A stretch of 64,000 nt of DNA from Pseudomonas sp. RIT-562 (GCF_026241895.1 NZ_JAPJIV010000028.1:22183-86182); one strand, 5' to 3'. Counted from the stretch's first letter, positions 17,137-26,018 are shown. The notes: generated by a model not told the origin, from the sequence alone. A program made the numbers and translations.

Positions 17137-17145
17137 GCGTGTACC

Positions 17146-17616
17146 TTATTGATCCAGTAAGGAGCGCAACATCCACGCGGTTTTTTCGTGAACTTGCATG
17201 CGCTGGGTTAACAGGTCGGCAGTCGGTTCGTCACTGACCTTGTCGAGCAGCGGAAAAATGCCCCGCGCAGTGCGAGTGACGGCTTCCTGACCGGCGACCA
17301 GTTGCCGGATCATGTCCTCGGCGCTCGGCACACCCTCTTCTTCCTTGATGGAAGACAGGCGGGCATAGATGGAATAGGCGCCAGGCGCCGGAAACCCGAG
17401 GGCGCGGATGCGCTCGGCAATCGAATCTACTGCCAACGCCAACTCGTTGTATTGCTCCTCGAACATCAGGTGCAAGGTGCGAAACATCGGCCCCGTGACG
17501 TTCCAGTGGAAGTTGTGGGTTTTCAGGTACAAGACATAAGTGTCCGACAGCAGGCGCGAAAGCCCGTCCACGATGGACTTGCGGTCTTCTTCACTGATAC
17601 CAATATCAATTGCCAT
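17146..17616 (-). CDS. dps: Dps-family DNA-binding ferritin-like protein
   Basis: Dps forms 12-subunit shells that oxidise and store iron and protect DNA in stress. The 156-residue protein carries the ferroxidase signature LKTHNFHWNVTGPMFRTLHL followed by FEEQYNELALAVDSIAERIR. Length and residues fit well. The ATG at 17616 has AGGGGA upstream. It is divergent from the membrane cold-shock gene, and in P. aeruginosa the equivalent genes are also neighbours. Confidence 0.92.
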   Translation of the reverse strand: MAIDIGISEEDRKSIVDGLSRLLSDTYVLYLKTHNFHWNVTGPMFRTLHLMFEEQYNELALAVDSIAERIRALGFPAPGAYSIYARLSSIKEEEGVPSAEDMIRQLVAGQEAVTRTARGIFPLLDKVSDEPTADLLTQRMQVHEKTAWMLRSLLDQ

Positions 17617-17924
17617 GCGGTTCCCCTAAAGGTGATGAATTTCATCCAACAGGTGCCGGACCACTCTAGCAAGCCTGTCGCCACACCGCAGCATCCGATG
17701 ACCTGCCATGCTGCGACAAATTGCCCGCATCACACCGTCGGACTCCCTGATTTGAGTACCCACAAGCTTTGCTGTTAAATAGGCAGTGTGTCGCCTGCGT
17801 CTATTTTTCCGGACGCTGCGCATAGGCTGATTTCGGGTACGTGCCCAACGCCTCTTATTGTTCTGAAGCGAACCGTGCTCCGTCAGCTCTTCCTTGTGAT
17901 CCGTCTTAACGTGAGTTAATCAAA
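17617..17924. promoter_or_regulatory. Divergent intergenic region, dps / membrane cold-shock gene
   Basis: These 308 bases hold no gene. Both divergent promoters must lie here, but I cannot assign clear -35/-10 elements. No REP element or clear hairpin was seen. Confidence 0.3.
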
Positions 17925-18527
17925 ATGTTGAAAATCGTCCACCTGCTAATGGGCGCAGCAGCCCTGCTGCTGTCCTTCATCCCTAGCCTGCGATCTGAAG
18001 CTGTTCCTTACCTGCAACAACCCGATGCGCTCTACCTGGCCTTTTTCGGCCTGCTCAACCTCACCCTCGCGCCAGTCATTCCCTACTGGAACAAAGGCCC
18101 GCGTCATCAACTGCAAAATCTGGTCAGCGTTCTGCTGGTCCTGGCTGTCGTGTTGCAGACGCTGACGCTTCTTGCGGAGATTCCTTTCGTCTCCGGTCAA
18201 CCCAACGTGCTGTTCAGCCTGGCTGCCGCAGTGATTGCCGTTCTCCTGCACCTGGCGATCAGCTTCTACAAGTCTTCACCGGCCGCCGCATCGCCCAGCT
18301 ATGACATGACCAACCGCGATACCGGCACCGTCAAGTGGTTCAACACTTCCAAGGGTTTCGGCTTTATTTCCCGAGACTCCGGCGATGACATCTTTGTGCA
18401 TTTCCGGGCTATTCGTGGCGAAGGCCACCGCGTCCTGGTCGAAGGCCAGCGCGTGGAGTTCTCCGTGATGAATCGCGACAAAGGCCTGCAAGCCGAAGAC
18501 GTGATCGCGGCTTTGCCGCGCCGCTGA
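17925..18527 (+). CDS. Membrane protein with C-terminal cold-shock domain
   Basis: The 200-residue product has four predicted membrane helices near residues 3-22, 38-58, 66-88 and 96-118, then a linker and a complete cold-shock domain at about 128-198. The domain has RNP1 (KGFGFIS) and RNP2 (DIFVHF) and begins DTGTVKWFNTS. The helices would leave the domain in the cytoplasm, so it may bind RNA or DNA at the inner membrane. This differs from the CSD-first, DUF1294-second fusions. A terminator follows after 11 bases. Function is untested here. Confidence 0.85.
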   Translation: MLKIVHLLMGAAALLLSFIPSLRSEAVPYLQQPDALYLAFFGLLNLTLAPVIPYWNKGPRHQLQNLVSVLLVLAVVLQTLTLLAEIPFVSGQPNVLFSLAAAVIAVLLHLAISFYKSSPAAASPSYDMTNRDTGTVKWFNTSKGFGFISRDSGDDIFVHFRAIRGEGHRVLVEGQRVEFSVMNRDKGLQAEDVIAALPRR

Positions 18528-18538
18528 TTCCAGGCTGA

Positions 18539-18577
18539 AAAAAACCGCGAACAGCCAGGCTGGTCGCGGTTTTTTTA
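18539..18577. terminator. Bidirectional terminator
   Basis: A 12-bp stem AAAAAACCGCGA / TCGCGGTTTTTT with a loop of about 13 bases serves the + strand membrane cold-shock gene and, by symmetry of the A/T tracts, could end slyX on the - strand. Confidence 0.85.
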
Positions 18578-18589
18578 TGCCTGCACTTA

Positions 18590-18629
18590 AGTAATGGGGC
18601 GGCGGCGCTAGTAATGGGGCGGCGGCGCT
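18590..18629. repeat. 20-bp perfect tandem duplication at the slyX 3' end
   Basis: AGTAATGGGGCGGCGGCGCT occurs twice head to tail, at 18590-18609 and 18610-18629. The slyX stop codon (TAG, 18610-18608) lies across the junction of the two copies. Confidence 0.9.
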
Positions 18630-18814
18630 TCGTCTTCGGACGACTCGAACTGCCCGACCATTTCCGCCTGGCGTCGAATCAGGGCCGCCATCTGCAGCTG
18701 TAACCGCTCCACGACGGCCTGCTGCGCCACCAGTACATCGTTGAGTGTATTAATGGTGTCGTCCTGAAACGCCAGGCGGCTTTCCAGGTCGTTGATGCGC
18801 TCTTCAAGACTCAT
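18608..18814 (-). CDS. slyX: SlyX family protein
   Basis: The 68-residue protein is almost wholly a coiled coil (MSLEERINDLESRLAFQDDT) with a Pro-rich tail ending PPPHY, matching SlyX. Function is unknown. It starts three bases after the stop of the HIT gene, so the two are probably one transcript. The last codons lie in the second copy of a 20-bp tandem duplication, and the stop codon is created at the junction. Confidence 0.92.
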   Translation of the reverse strand: MSLEERINDLESRLAFQDDTINTLNDVLVAQQAVVERLQLQMAALIRRQAEMVGQFESSEDEAPPPHY

Positions 18815-18817
18815 GGT

Positions 18818-19243
18818 TCACCCCTCCAGAAACGTGAAGCCTTCGGTTAACACCAGCTGCAGCCGCTCGCGGATAGCTGCCACCTGCTCGGCGGTATAAG
18901 GCCGCGCCGCGTGCTTGCCCCAGACTGGCGCCGGCCATGCGGCGTCTTCGCGCTTACGCACGATGACATGCATGTGCAACTGGCTGACCACATTGCCCAG
19001 CGCGGCAACGTTCAATTTGTCGGCGTCGAACGAATCCTTGAGCATCTCGGCCAGTGCGCCAGTTTCCTGCCACAGCTGCTGCTGATCAGCGACATCCAAT
19101 TGAAATATCTCGCTGATATCCTCGCGGCGCGGCACCAGGATGAACCAGGGGTAATTCGAATCGTTGGACAAGAGCAGCCGGCAGAGCGGGAAATCCCCAA
19201 TCGGTAAGGTGTCTTGTTGAAGTCGTGAATCCAAGGCAAACAC
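18818..19243 (-). CDS. HIT (histidine triad) family protein
   Basis: The triad motif is QLHMHVIVR near residue 90, and NYPWFILVPRR near the N-terminus is characteristic of this bacterial HIT subgroup (nucleotide hydrolases or transferases of unknown substrate). I chose the GTG at 19243 (reading FALDSRLQQDTLPIGD after Met) because GGGAG lies eight bases upstream and family similarity starts there; this gives 141 residues. The frame is open to 19300. It is just upstream of slyX. Confidence 0.85.
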   Translation of the reverse strand: MFALDSRLQQDTLPIGDFPLCRLLLSNDSNYPWFILVPRREDISEIFQLDVADQQQLWQETGALAEMLKDSFDADKLNVAALGNVVSQLHMHVIVRKREDAAWPAPVWGKHAARPYTAEQVAAIRERLQLVLTEGFTFLEG

Positions 19244-19946
19244 TGCGCGCACTCCCGGCAGATGATCATTTTTCAACCTGGCTTCATCTCGAAAGACCAT
19301 TGACCAGGCGACAGATGAGCAGCATACCTGCGAACGTCGCGCGCTTCACGACCATCGACGACGGCAGGGAGCACGCTCCGATATGGGCCTTTTTTGTGCA
19401 AGTCGCACCATTTCAGCACCAAACAGGATGGTAAAAGCGCTGAAGTGACTGATTATCAAGGCAGTGTCCGCAATCGCTGGGTGTTCCCGCTGTGTGAATT
19501 CGGCACAGCGCTGAAAATTTTTTGCACCAAAACCGCACAGTGCGTCTACGCTGATGCGTCGGACATCCGCCTTTTACTCACTGACGGGGTGAACCGGTAA
19601 CATTTTTTCTTGTCGCGCAGAAAGTCAGGAAGGCAGGACACGATGCCAATCCCGACGTCAAGCCCGAACAATGGGGCATGAACCCCCCGGATTCATGAGG
19701 TTTTTACGGCTTCACGCGGACCATCAGAAAAAAAATAAGCGGTTTTCTGATTTGAGCACGCTTGTTGCATTCACACCCACATCGCCTTTTGCGCCTCCGC
19801 TGGAAGTGGAGGCCCCAAGGCAAATAAAAACAGTGGCAAGGTAGCCCGATGGAGATTCAAACGTTTCACCAGGGACTCTTTTTACCGATGCTCAAGCCCT
19901 GGAAACAACGAAGAAGTTGTCAGTCCTCTTGCGTCGGGGCTGTAAA

Positions 19947-19976
19947 TTTGCGACATCTACCCAGCTGTTTGCGACA
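19947..19976. promoter_or_regulatory. Paired direct repeats TTTGCGACA, possible activator site
   Basis: TTTGCGACA is found at 19947-19955 and 19968-19976, 21 bases apart (two helical turns), about 60 to 90 bases upstream of the candidate porin -10. This is a plausible tandem operator, but no regulator is identified. Confidence 0.3.
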
Positions 19977-20031
19977 GGGTCGTAAAGATGCTGAAAGGTT
20001 AGATGCGCAAGTATCGCCAACATGGTCGGCG

Positions 20032-20040
20032 TGATATAAG
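20032..20040 (+). promoter_or_regulatory. Candidate extended -10 promoter of the porin gene
   Basis: TGATATAAG (TGn then TATAAG) is about 90 bases upstream of the porin ATG. The -35 region is poor, consistent with an activated promoter. Confidence 0.35.
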
Positions 20041-20128
20041 TTTGCGCCGACACAAAAAGAAAGAGCCGCCCAGATAATAAATCAGGTGGGACGGCAGTAC
20101 TCTTCTAAAACCAAAGGAGCAAATCACG

Positions 20129-21457
20129 ATGCGCGTGATGAAGTGGAGCATGATCGCACTGGCAGTTGCAGCAGCAGCCAGCACTCAAATGGCTACGGCC
20201 GCACCTTTCGTAGGCGACCAGGCCGAAGCCAAAGGTTTTGTTGAAGACAGCACTTTCAACGTGCTGCTCCGCAACTACTACTTCAACCGTAACAAGAAAG
20301 ACGGCGCAGTCGATGACAAAGACTGGACCCAGGGTTTCCACGGTGTATTCAACTCTGGTTACACCCAGGGCACCGTTGGTGTTGGTATTGACGCTTTCGG
20401 TTACCTCGCCATCAAACTGGACGGCTCCGACAAGTACTCGGGTTCGGGTAACCTGAGCACTAACGCTGCTGGCGAAAACAATGACAGCCAAGGCAAAGCC
20501 GGCGCTGCACTGAAAGTCCGCATCTCCAAAACCGAGCTGAAAGCTGGCGACATGCAGCCAAGCACCGCTCCGGTATTTGCTGTTGGCGGCTCGCGTATCC
20601 TTCCGCAAACTGCCAGCGGTTTCCAACTGCAAAGCAGCGAGATCAAAGACCTTGACCTCGAAGCCGGTCACTTCTACTCGGCGACCAGCCAGGACAAAAA
20701 CGGCCGTGACGGCGGTCTGTGGGCCAACTACGCTGGCGTTGAAGCCGACACCATCAACTATGGTGGCGCTAAATACGGCATCAACGAAAACTTCAGCGTA
20801 TCGCTGTACGGCGCTCAGCTCGAAGATATCTGGAACCAGTACTACGCCAACGCCAACTACACCATCCCTATGGGTGGCGATCAGTCGGTGAACCTGGACG
20901 GTAACATCTACCGCACAGACGATTCCGGTAGCGCTGAAGCAGGCGACATCAGCAACACCGCGTTCTCGCTGGCAGCTGCTTTCTCGTTCCTGAAAGCACA
21001 CACCCTGACCGTTGGCTTCCAGAAAGTTAATGGTGACACTCCGTTCGACTACGTCGGCGTGGGTAAAAACAACCGTGGCGGCGACTCGATCTTCCTTGCC
21101 AACTCCATCCAGTACTCTGACTTCAACGGTCCTGGCGAGAAATCGGCTCAAGTACGTTACGACCTGAAAATGGCCGAATACGGCGTTCCTGGTCTGAGCT
21201 TCATGACCCGTTACGTTAAAGGTTGGGACATCGACGGCTCCAACGCTCCGGTGAATGGTGCTTACGCTGGCCTGTACGGCGAAGATGGCAAACACCACGA
21301 AACCAACGTCGAAGCCAAGTACGTAGTTCAAGCTGGCCCGGCTAAAGACCTGTCGTTCCGCATTCGTCAAGCTTGGCACCGCGCCAACACTGACCAAGGC
21401 GAAGGCGATATCGACGAGTTCCGTCTGATCGTCGACTACCCGCTGTCGATCTTGTAA
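20129..21457 (+). CDS. OprD-family outer-membrane porin
   Basis: The 442-residue protein has a signal peptide (ALAVAAAASTQMATA, cleavage before APFVGDQ), then FVEDSTFNVLLRNYYFNRN, the start of the OprD 18-strand barrel. Typical segments follow: GFHGVFNSGYTQGTVGVGID, alternating polar/aromatic strands, and the C-terminal FRLIVDYPLSIL. OprD-family porins take up amino acids, peptides or aromatic acids; the substrate cannot be told. Strong codon bias suggests high expression. The position matches the oprD-like gene beside slyX/dps in P. aeruginosa. AGGAG lies upstream of the ATG. Confidence 0.92.
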   Translation: MRVMKWSMIALAVAAAASTQMATAAPFVGDQAEAKGFVEDSTFNVLLRNYYFNRNKKDGAVDDKDWTQGFHGVFNSGYTQGTVGVGIDAFGYLAIKLDGSDKYSGSGNLSTNAAGENNDSQGKAGAALKVRISKTELKAGDMQPSTAPVFAVGGSRILPQTASGFQLQSSEIKDLDLEAGHFYSATSQDKNGRDGGLWANYAGVEADTINYGGAKYGINENFSVSLYGAQLEDIWNQYYANANYTIPMGGDQSVNLDGNIYRTDDSGSAEAGDISNTAFSLAAAFSFLKAHTLTVGFQKVNGDTPFDYVGVGKNNRGGDSIFLANSIQYSDFNGPGEKSAQVRYDLKMAEYGVPGLSFMTRYVKGWDIDGSNAPVNGAYAGLYGEDGKHHETNVEAKYVVQAGPAKDLSFRIRQAWHRANTDQGEGDIDEFRLIVDYPLSIL

Positions 21458-21483
21458 TCGAAAGCTGTTAGTTAGCAGTAAAC

Positions 21484-21516
21484 AAAAAAAGGCCCATCTT
21501 CGGATGGGCCTTTTTT
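21484..21516. terminator. Bidirectional terminator with TTCG loop
   Basis: GGCCCATC (21491-21498), loop TTCG and GATGGGCC (21503-21510), flanked by seven A and six T. It ends the porin mRNA and can also end the convergent mscS transcript. Confidence 0.92.
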
Positions 21517-21537
21517 ATTGTTTGTAGCTTATGCCTG

Positions 21538-22380
21538 TTACTGCACCGCACCTTCCTGAACCACTCGAATCACCCGTTGCGGAAACGGAATATCGATACC
21601 AGCGGTTTTAAGACGATCCCGGGATTGTTCGTTGAACATGAACATCACATCCCAGTAATCCGCAGTCTTCACCCAAACACGCAGGGAAACAGTAATCGAA
21701 CTGTCGCCCAGAGTGGAAATGACCGCTTGTGGTGCCGGCTCGGCCAGCACGCGTTCGTCCTTGGCCAGATCAAGCAATACTTCACGGGCTTTTTGCAAAT
21801 CCGCTTCGTAATCCACGCCCACATCGAATACGACTTTGCGGGTTGGTTGACGGTTGGTGTTGGTAATGATGCCGTTGGACAAATTGCCGTTAGGCACGAT
21901 GATGGTCTTGTTATCACCGGTGCGCAGCACAGTATGGAAAATCTGGATACTGTCCACGGTGCCAGCAACACCCTGCGCCTCAATCCAGTCACCGATACGG
22001 AACGGACGGAACAGCAGAATCAACACGCCCCCGGCGAAGTTCGCCAGGCTGCCCTGCAACGCCAGGCCGATGGCCAAGCCCGCTGCACCGATAGCCGCGA
22101 CGAAAGAGGTGGTTTCCACACCAATCATCGAGGCGACACTGACGATCAGCAACACCTTCAGAATGATGTTCGCCAGGCTGCTGATGAAGCCCTGCAACGC
22201 CAGGTCGGCGTTGCGCAGCGCCAGCAGACCGCCGAGTTTCTGCGTGAGCTTGTTGATCAGCCACCAGCCAATCGCCAGGGTGATGATTGCCAGCAGCACG
22301 CGGCTGCCGTATTCCATGATCATTGGAATCCAGGCTTGAGACGCCTTGACCAGGTTGTCCACCTCAGCATTCAAATCCAT
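21538..22380 (-). CDS. MscS-type small mechanosensitive channel
   Basis: The 280-residue protein has three membrane helices near residues 17-46, 63-88 and 90-112. The pore helix is rich in Gly/Ala (AAIGAAGLAIGLALQGSLAN), followed by the beta domain (LLFRPFRIGDWIEAQG) and the MscS C-terminal domain. It opens on hypo-osmotic shock to release solutes. The size equals E. coli MscS. GGAG is upstream of the ATG at 22380. It lies 18 bases after yajQ and may be co-transcribed. Confidence 0.94.
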   Translation of the reverse strand: MDLNAEVDNLVKASQAWIPMIMEYGSRVLLAIITLAIGWWLINKLTQKLGGLLALRNADLALQGFISSLANIILKVLLIVSVASMIGVETTSFVAAIGAAGLAIGLALQGSLANFAGGVLILLFRPFRIGDWIEAQGVAGTVDSIQIFHTVLRTGDNKTIIVPNGNLSNGIITNTNRQPTRKVVFDVGVDYEADLQKAREVLLDLAKDERVLAEPAPQAVISTLGDSSITVSLRVWVKTADYWDVMFMFNEQSRDRLKTAGIDIPFPQRVIRVVQEGAVQ

Positions 22381-22398
22381 TGTTACTCTCCTTCGAAA

Positions 22399-22884
22399 TC
22401 AATCGCGGAAGTTGTTGAACTGCAGCGGCATGTCGAAGGTTTTGGCGCGCAGTGCGGCAATGGCCTCCTGCAAATCGTCACGCTTTTTGCCAGTAATACG
22501 TACTTGCTCGCCCTGAATGGCGGCCTGCACCTTGAGCTTGGCGTCTTTGACGTGGGCGACGATCTTCTTCGCCAACTCCTTGTCGATGCCTTCCTTCAGC
22601 ACGGCTTCCTGCTTCATCACTTTGCCCGATGCGTAGGCGTCCTTGACTTCAAGGCACTGCACATCGATTTTGCGCTTGACCAGGGCCAGCTTGAGGATCT
22701 CAATCATGGCTTCAAGCTGAAAATCGGCTTCTGCAGTCAGGTTGACGGTGAGGTCCTTTTCCTTGAACTCGAAGCTGCCCTTGCCTTTCAGGTCATAACG
22801 GCGATCGAGCTCCTTGACGGCGTTTTCGACCGCGTTGGTGACTTCGTGTTTGTCCAGTTCGGATACCACGTCGAACGACGGCAT
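22399..22884 (-). CDS. yajQ: YajQ family cyclic-di-GMP / nucleotide-binding protein
   Basis: The 161-residue protein begins MPSFDVVSELDKHEVTNAVE and has two alpha/beta domains; RITGKKRDDLQEAIAALR near the C-terminus is conserved. Homologues in Xanthomonas and Pseudomonas bind c-di-GMP and influence regulation, but the direct role here is unproven. It is the upstream gene of a yajQ-mscS pair and is divergent from panE. Confidence 0.94.
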   Translation of the reverse strand: MPSFDVVSELDKHEVTNAVENAVKELDRRYDLKGKGSFEFKEKDLTVNLTAEADFQLEAMIEILKLALVKRKIDVQCLEVKDAYASGKVMKQEAVLKEGIDKELAKKIVAHVKDAKLKVQAAIQGEQVRITGKKRDDLQEAIAALRAKTFDMPLQFNNFRD

Positions 22885-23018
22885 GTAATCTCTCCAATAA
22901 AAAGGGGCGCCCGTGGAGCACGCCTGGCTTGCGGTTAAAATCCGCGCTGATTATAACGGGTCTTTCCGATCATTCACTGCGAGCCTCCGATGCGCGTCAT
23001 AAACAGAGCAAAAAGCTG

Positions 23019-23936
23019 ATGTCCACCACCTGGCACGTTCTCGGTGCGGGCAGCCTCGGCACCCTCTGGGCCACTCGTCTGGCGCGGGCCGGGTTGCCGG
23101 TCACGCTGATCGTGCGCGACCAGGCGCGACTGCAGGCCTACGAGGCACAAGGCGCGCTGACACTGGTGGAACATGGCGAGGCGCGCAGCTACCCGATCCC
23201 GGTGCAGACGCCGGACAGCGAAGAACCGATCAAGCGGCTGCTGGTCGCCTGCAAGGCTTATGATGCCGAACACGCCGTGGCCCAACTGGCCCCGCGCCTG
23301 GCTGAAGATGCCGAGCTGATCCTGCTGCAGAACGGCTTGGGCAGCCAGGACGCTGTCGCCGCCCGGGTTCCTCATGCTCGCTGTATTTACGCGTCGAGCA
23401 CCGAAGGTGCATTTCGCGACGGCGACTGGCGAGTGGTATTCGCCGGTCACGGCTACACCTGGCTGGGGGACGCCGGTCACCCGGTGCCACCGATCTGGCT
23501 GGATGACCTGAGCGCCGCCGGCATTCCCCACGAATGGAGCACCGATATCCTGACCCGCCTGTGGCGCAAGCTGGCGCTGAACTGTGCGATCAATCCGCTG
23601 ACAGTCCTGCACCAGTGCCGCAATGGCGGCCTTGAAGAGCATCATTGCGAAGTCGCGACTCTCTGCGGCGAACTCAGCGAGTTGCTCGAACGCTGCGGCC
23701 AGCCGGCTGCCGCCGAGGACTTGCAGCAGGAAGTGGAACGAGTGATCCACGCCACTGCGGCAAATTTTTCGTCGATGTACCAGGATGTCGGCAGCCGGCG
23801 GCGCACAGAAATCAGCTACCTGCTGGGTTACGCCTGTAAAGCGGCGCGTCGACACTCGCTGCACTTGCCACACCTGGACCAGCTGGAAGCGCGACTGATT
23901 GCCCATCTGCACAGCCTTGGATTGCCCAGCGACTAA
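23019..23936 (+). CDS. panE: 2-dehydropantoate 2-reductase
   Basis: PanE reduces ketopantoate to pantoate with NADPH in pantothenate and CoA synthesis. The N-terminal WHVLGAGSLGTLWATRLA is the dinucleotide-binding GxGxxG motif; the catalytic Lys lies in LWRKLALNCAINPLTVLHQC, and Glu/Ser residues are in the C-terminal helical domain (RTEISYLLGYACKAARR). I took the ATG at 23019 (MSTTWHVLG, 305 residues), not the upstream open frame. Some members of this family act on other keto acids. Confidence 0.9.
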   Translation: MSTTWHVLGAGSLGTLWATRLARAGLPVTLIVRDQARLQAYEAQGALTLVEHGEARSYPIPVQTPDSEEPIKRLLVACKAYDAEHAVAQLAPRLAEDAELILLQNGLGSQDAVAARVPHARCIYASSTEGAFRDGDWRVVFAGHGYTWLGDAGHPVPPIWLDDLSAAGIPHEWSTDILTRLWRKLALNCAINPLTVLHQCRNGGLEEHHCEVATLCGELSELLERCGQPAAAEDLQQEVERVIHATAANFSSMYQDVGSRRRTEISYLLGYACKAARRHSLHLPHLDQLEARLIAHLHSLGLPSD

Positions 23937-23981
23937 GCAGCGGCTACGCTGGCCACTTGTTCCTTTGTAGCGACGAACCTG

Positions 23982-26018
23982 ATGCCATTGCGCCAGCGCC
24001 TTGAAAACCTACCGGTCGGCCAAAAACTGCTGGCCGCCCTGTTGGTGCTGTTGACCACTGTCCTGCTGGTCGCCAACCTGACCTTCATCAGCGCCGCTTA
24101 TTATATCTCCCAGGAAAGTATGGCGCCCCAGGCCCTGCAGACCATTGGCCGCCTGGTGTCCAATCCGAGCCTGATATCCGACGCGCTCGAGTCGCCGCAA
24201 AGCGCACAGCGCCTGCTCAATGAACTCAACAGCTATTCACCTCTGCGCGCAGCCGCCCTCTACGACGGCAAAGGTGAGCGCCTGGCCCAGTTGCAACAGG
24301 GCGAAAAGCTCAAGTTGCCGGAGCATTACCGGCGCATCGAGTCCTGGCAGGCGACCGAATTTCGCAGCAATCAGGTGATCACCCTGCCCCGTCCCGGTAC
24401 TGCGCCCGGTCATTTACTGCTGGTGGCCAGCAGCGAGCTGCCGATGGCGTTCTATACCGGCACCCTGACAGCCAGCCTGGGGATCCTGATCTTCAGCATT
24501 CTGTTGTGGCTGGTGATCGCCCGACAGATAAAGCGCCTGATCACCCGGCCGATCTACCAACTGGAAGAGTTGTCCCGGCAAGTTACCCGGGAAGAGAACT
24601 ACGCCCTGCGCGCCTCCCGCGGCAATCATGACGAAATCGGCAGCCTCGCCGAGGCGTTCAATACCATGCTGTCGCGCATCGAAGCCCGGGAGCAGCAGCT
24701 CAAGCGCGCCCGGGACGACTCCCAGGCCGCCTACGACCAGGCCCAGGGGCTGGCGGAAGAAACCCGTCATACCAATCGCAAACTGGAACTCGAAGTGCAA
24801 GTGCGCAGCAAGATCGAGAAAAAGCTCACGGGTTTCCAGAATTACCTGAACAGCATCATCGACTCCATGCCGTCGGCGCTGATCGCGCTGGATGAACAGC
24901 TCTACGTTACCCAGTGGAATCAGGAGGCTAGCGCCCTGTCCGGGACCCGGCTGGATGAAGCCTTGAACCAGCCGATCTTCCTCGCTTTTGAACCACTCAA
25001 GCCGTTTCTGCCGCAACTCAAACAGACGGTAGAGCAGCACACAGTGGCCAAGATCGAGCGAGTCACCTGGGTCAAGGATGATGAAGCCCGGCATTACGCC
25101 CTGACGTTTTATCCGCTGATGGGCGGTGCGGGCCGCGGCGTGGTCATCCGCATCGACGACATCACCCAGCGCCTGTCGCTGGAAGAAATGATGGTGCAAT
25201 CGGAGAAAATGCTCTCGGTCGGCGGCCTGGCAGCGGGTATGGCACACGAGATCAATAACCCCCTGGGCGCCATTCTGCATAACGTGCAGAACATCCGTCG
25301 GCGCCTGTCCCCGGAGTTGCCGAAAAACCTGGAACAGGCCGAACACATCGGCATTGAGCTGGAAACCGTAAACCAGTACCTGGTTGCCCGTGAAGTACCG
25401 CAGCTGCTCGACGGGATCCAGCAGGCTGGCGCCCGCGCGGCGAAGATCGTCACGCACATGCTCAGTTTCAGCCGACGCAGCACCCGGCAGATGGCGCCCT
25501 GCGACCTGCCGGCGCTGATCGACCAGGCGGTGGAAATCGCCGGCAACGACTTCGACCTGGCGATCGGTTTCGACTTCAAGGGGCAGGCGATCATTCGTCA
25601 GTTCGACCCGCAGCTCGGCCCCGTTCCCGGCACCGCCAACGAGCTTGAACAAGTGTTGCTCAACCTGCTGAAGAACGCGGCCCAGGCCATTCATCAGCGC
25701 GAGGACGACCGAGAGCCGGGGCGGATTATCTTGCGCACCAAGCTCAATCCACCGTGGGCGGAAATCCAGGTCGAAGACAATGGCATCGGCATGAGCGAGA
25801 GTGTGCGCAAGCGCACCTTCGAGCCGTTCTTCACCACCAAGGAAATCGGCCAGGGCACCGGGCTGGGCTTGTCGGTGTCGTATTTCATCATCACCAACAA
25901 CCACAAGGGTCAGATGGAGGTGCAATCGACCCTCGGCCAGGGCACCTGTTTCACCCTGCGCCTGCCCTTGGCGAGCACCCCGCTCGTCTCCCAGGAATTC
26001 AATCAGCTATCGAGGTAA
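23982..26018 (+). CDS. Orphan sensor histidine kinase (HAMP-PAS)
   Basis: The 678-residue kinase has TM1 at about 16-40, a periplasmic sensor (41-158), TM2 (160-181), HAMP (180-232), a coiled coil, a PAS-like domain (286-395), a HisKA domain with phospho-acceptor His422 in AHEINNPLG, and an HATPase domain with N box NLLKNAAQAI, G1 DNGIGMS and G2 GQGTGLGLS. No response regulator is adjacent. It occupies the place of the P. aeruginosa PA4398 kinase, linked to swarming and biofilm formation. It ends three bases before the cobalamin gene. Confidence 0.93.
   Translation: MPLRQRLENLPVGQKLLAALLVLLTTVLLVANLTFISAAYYISQESMAPQALQTIGRLVSNPSLISDALESPQSAQRLLNELNSYSPLRAAALYDGKGERLAQLQQGEKLKLPEHYRRIESWQATEFRSNQVITLPRPGTAPGHLLLVASSELPMAFYTGTLTASLGILIFSILLWLVIARQIKRLITRPIYQLEELSRQVTREENYALRASRGNHDEIGSLAEAFNTMLSRIEAREQQLKRARDDSQAAYDQAQGLAEETRHTNRKLELEVQVRSKIEKKLTGFQNYLNSIIDSMPSALIALDEQLYVTQWNQEASALSGTRLDEALNQPIFLAFEPLKPFLPQLKQTVEQHTVAKIERVTWVKDDEARHYALTFYPLMGGAGRGVVIRIDDITQRLSLEEMMVQSEKMLSVGGLAAGMAHEINNPLGAILHNVQNIRRRLSPELPKNLEQAEHIGIELETVNQYLVAREVPQLLDGIQQAGARAAKIVTHMLSFSRRSTRQMAPCDLPALIDQAVEIAGNDFDLAIGFDFKGQAIIRQFDPQLGPVPGTANELEQVLLNLLKNAAQAIHQREDDREPGRIILRTKLNPPWAEIQVEDNGIGMSESVRKRTFEPFFTTKEIGQGTGLGLSVSYFIITNNHKGQMEVQSTLGQGTCFTLRLPLASTPLVSQEFNQLSR

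Larger units (their letters stand above)
19244..20128. other. Long non-coding region upstream of the porin gene
   Basis: No ORF here looks like a gene: the open frames are short, lack good ribosome sites and resemble nothing. It is less GC-rich than its surroundings, with several A or T runs (for example 19727-19737). Recognisable parts are a pair of TTTGCGACA repeats and an extended -10 close to the porin gene. An unannotated small RNA is possible but cannot be shown from sequence. Confidence 0.4.

Noticed and set aside
16895..17145. Open frames between the RHH gene and dps
   Set aside because: They are under 95 codons, without ribosome sites or coding bias, and overlap the 5' end of the RHH gene or its upstream DNA.
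20105..21397. 430-codon open frame opposite the porin gene
   Set aside because: The porin reading frame has a signal peptide, barrel strands and a normal ribosome site. The opposite frame is a consequence of the absence of certain codons in a highly expressed gene.
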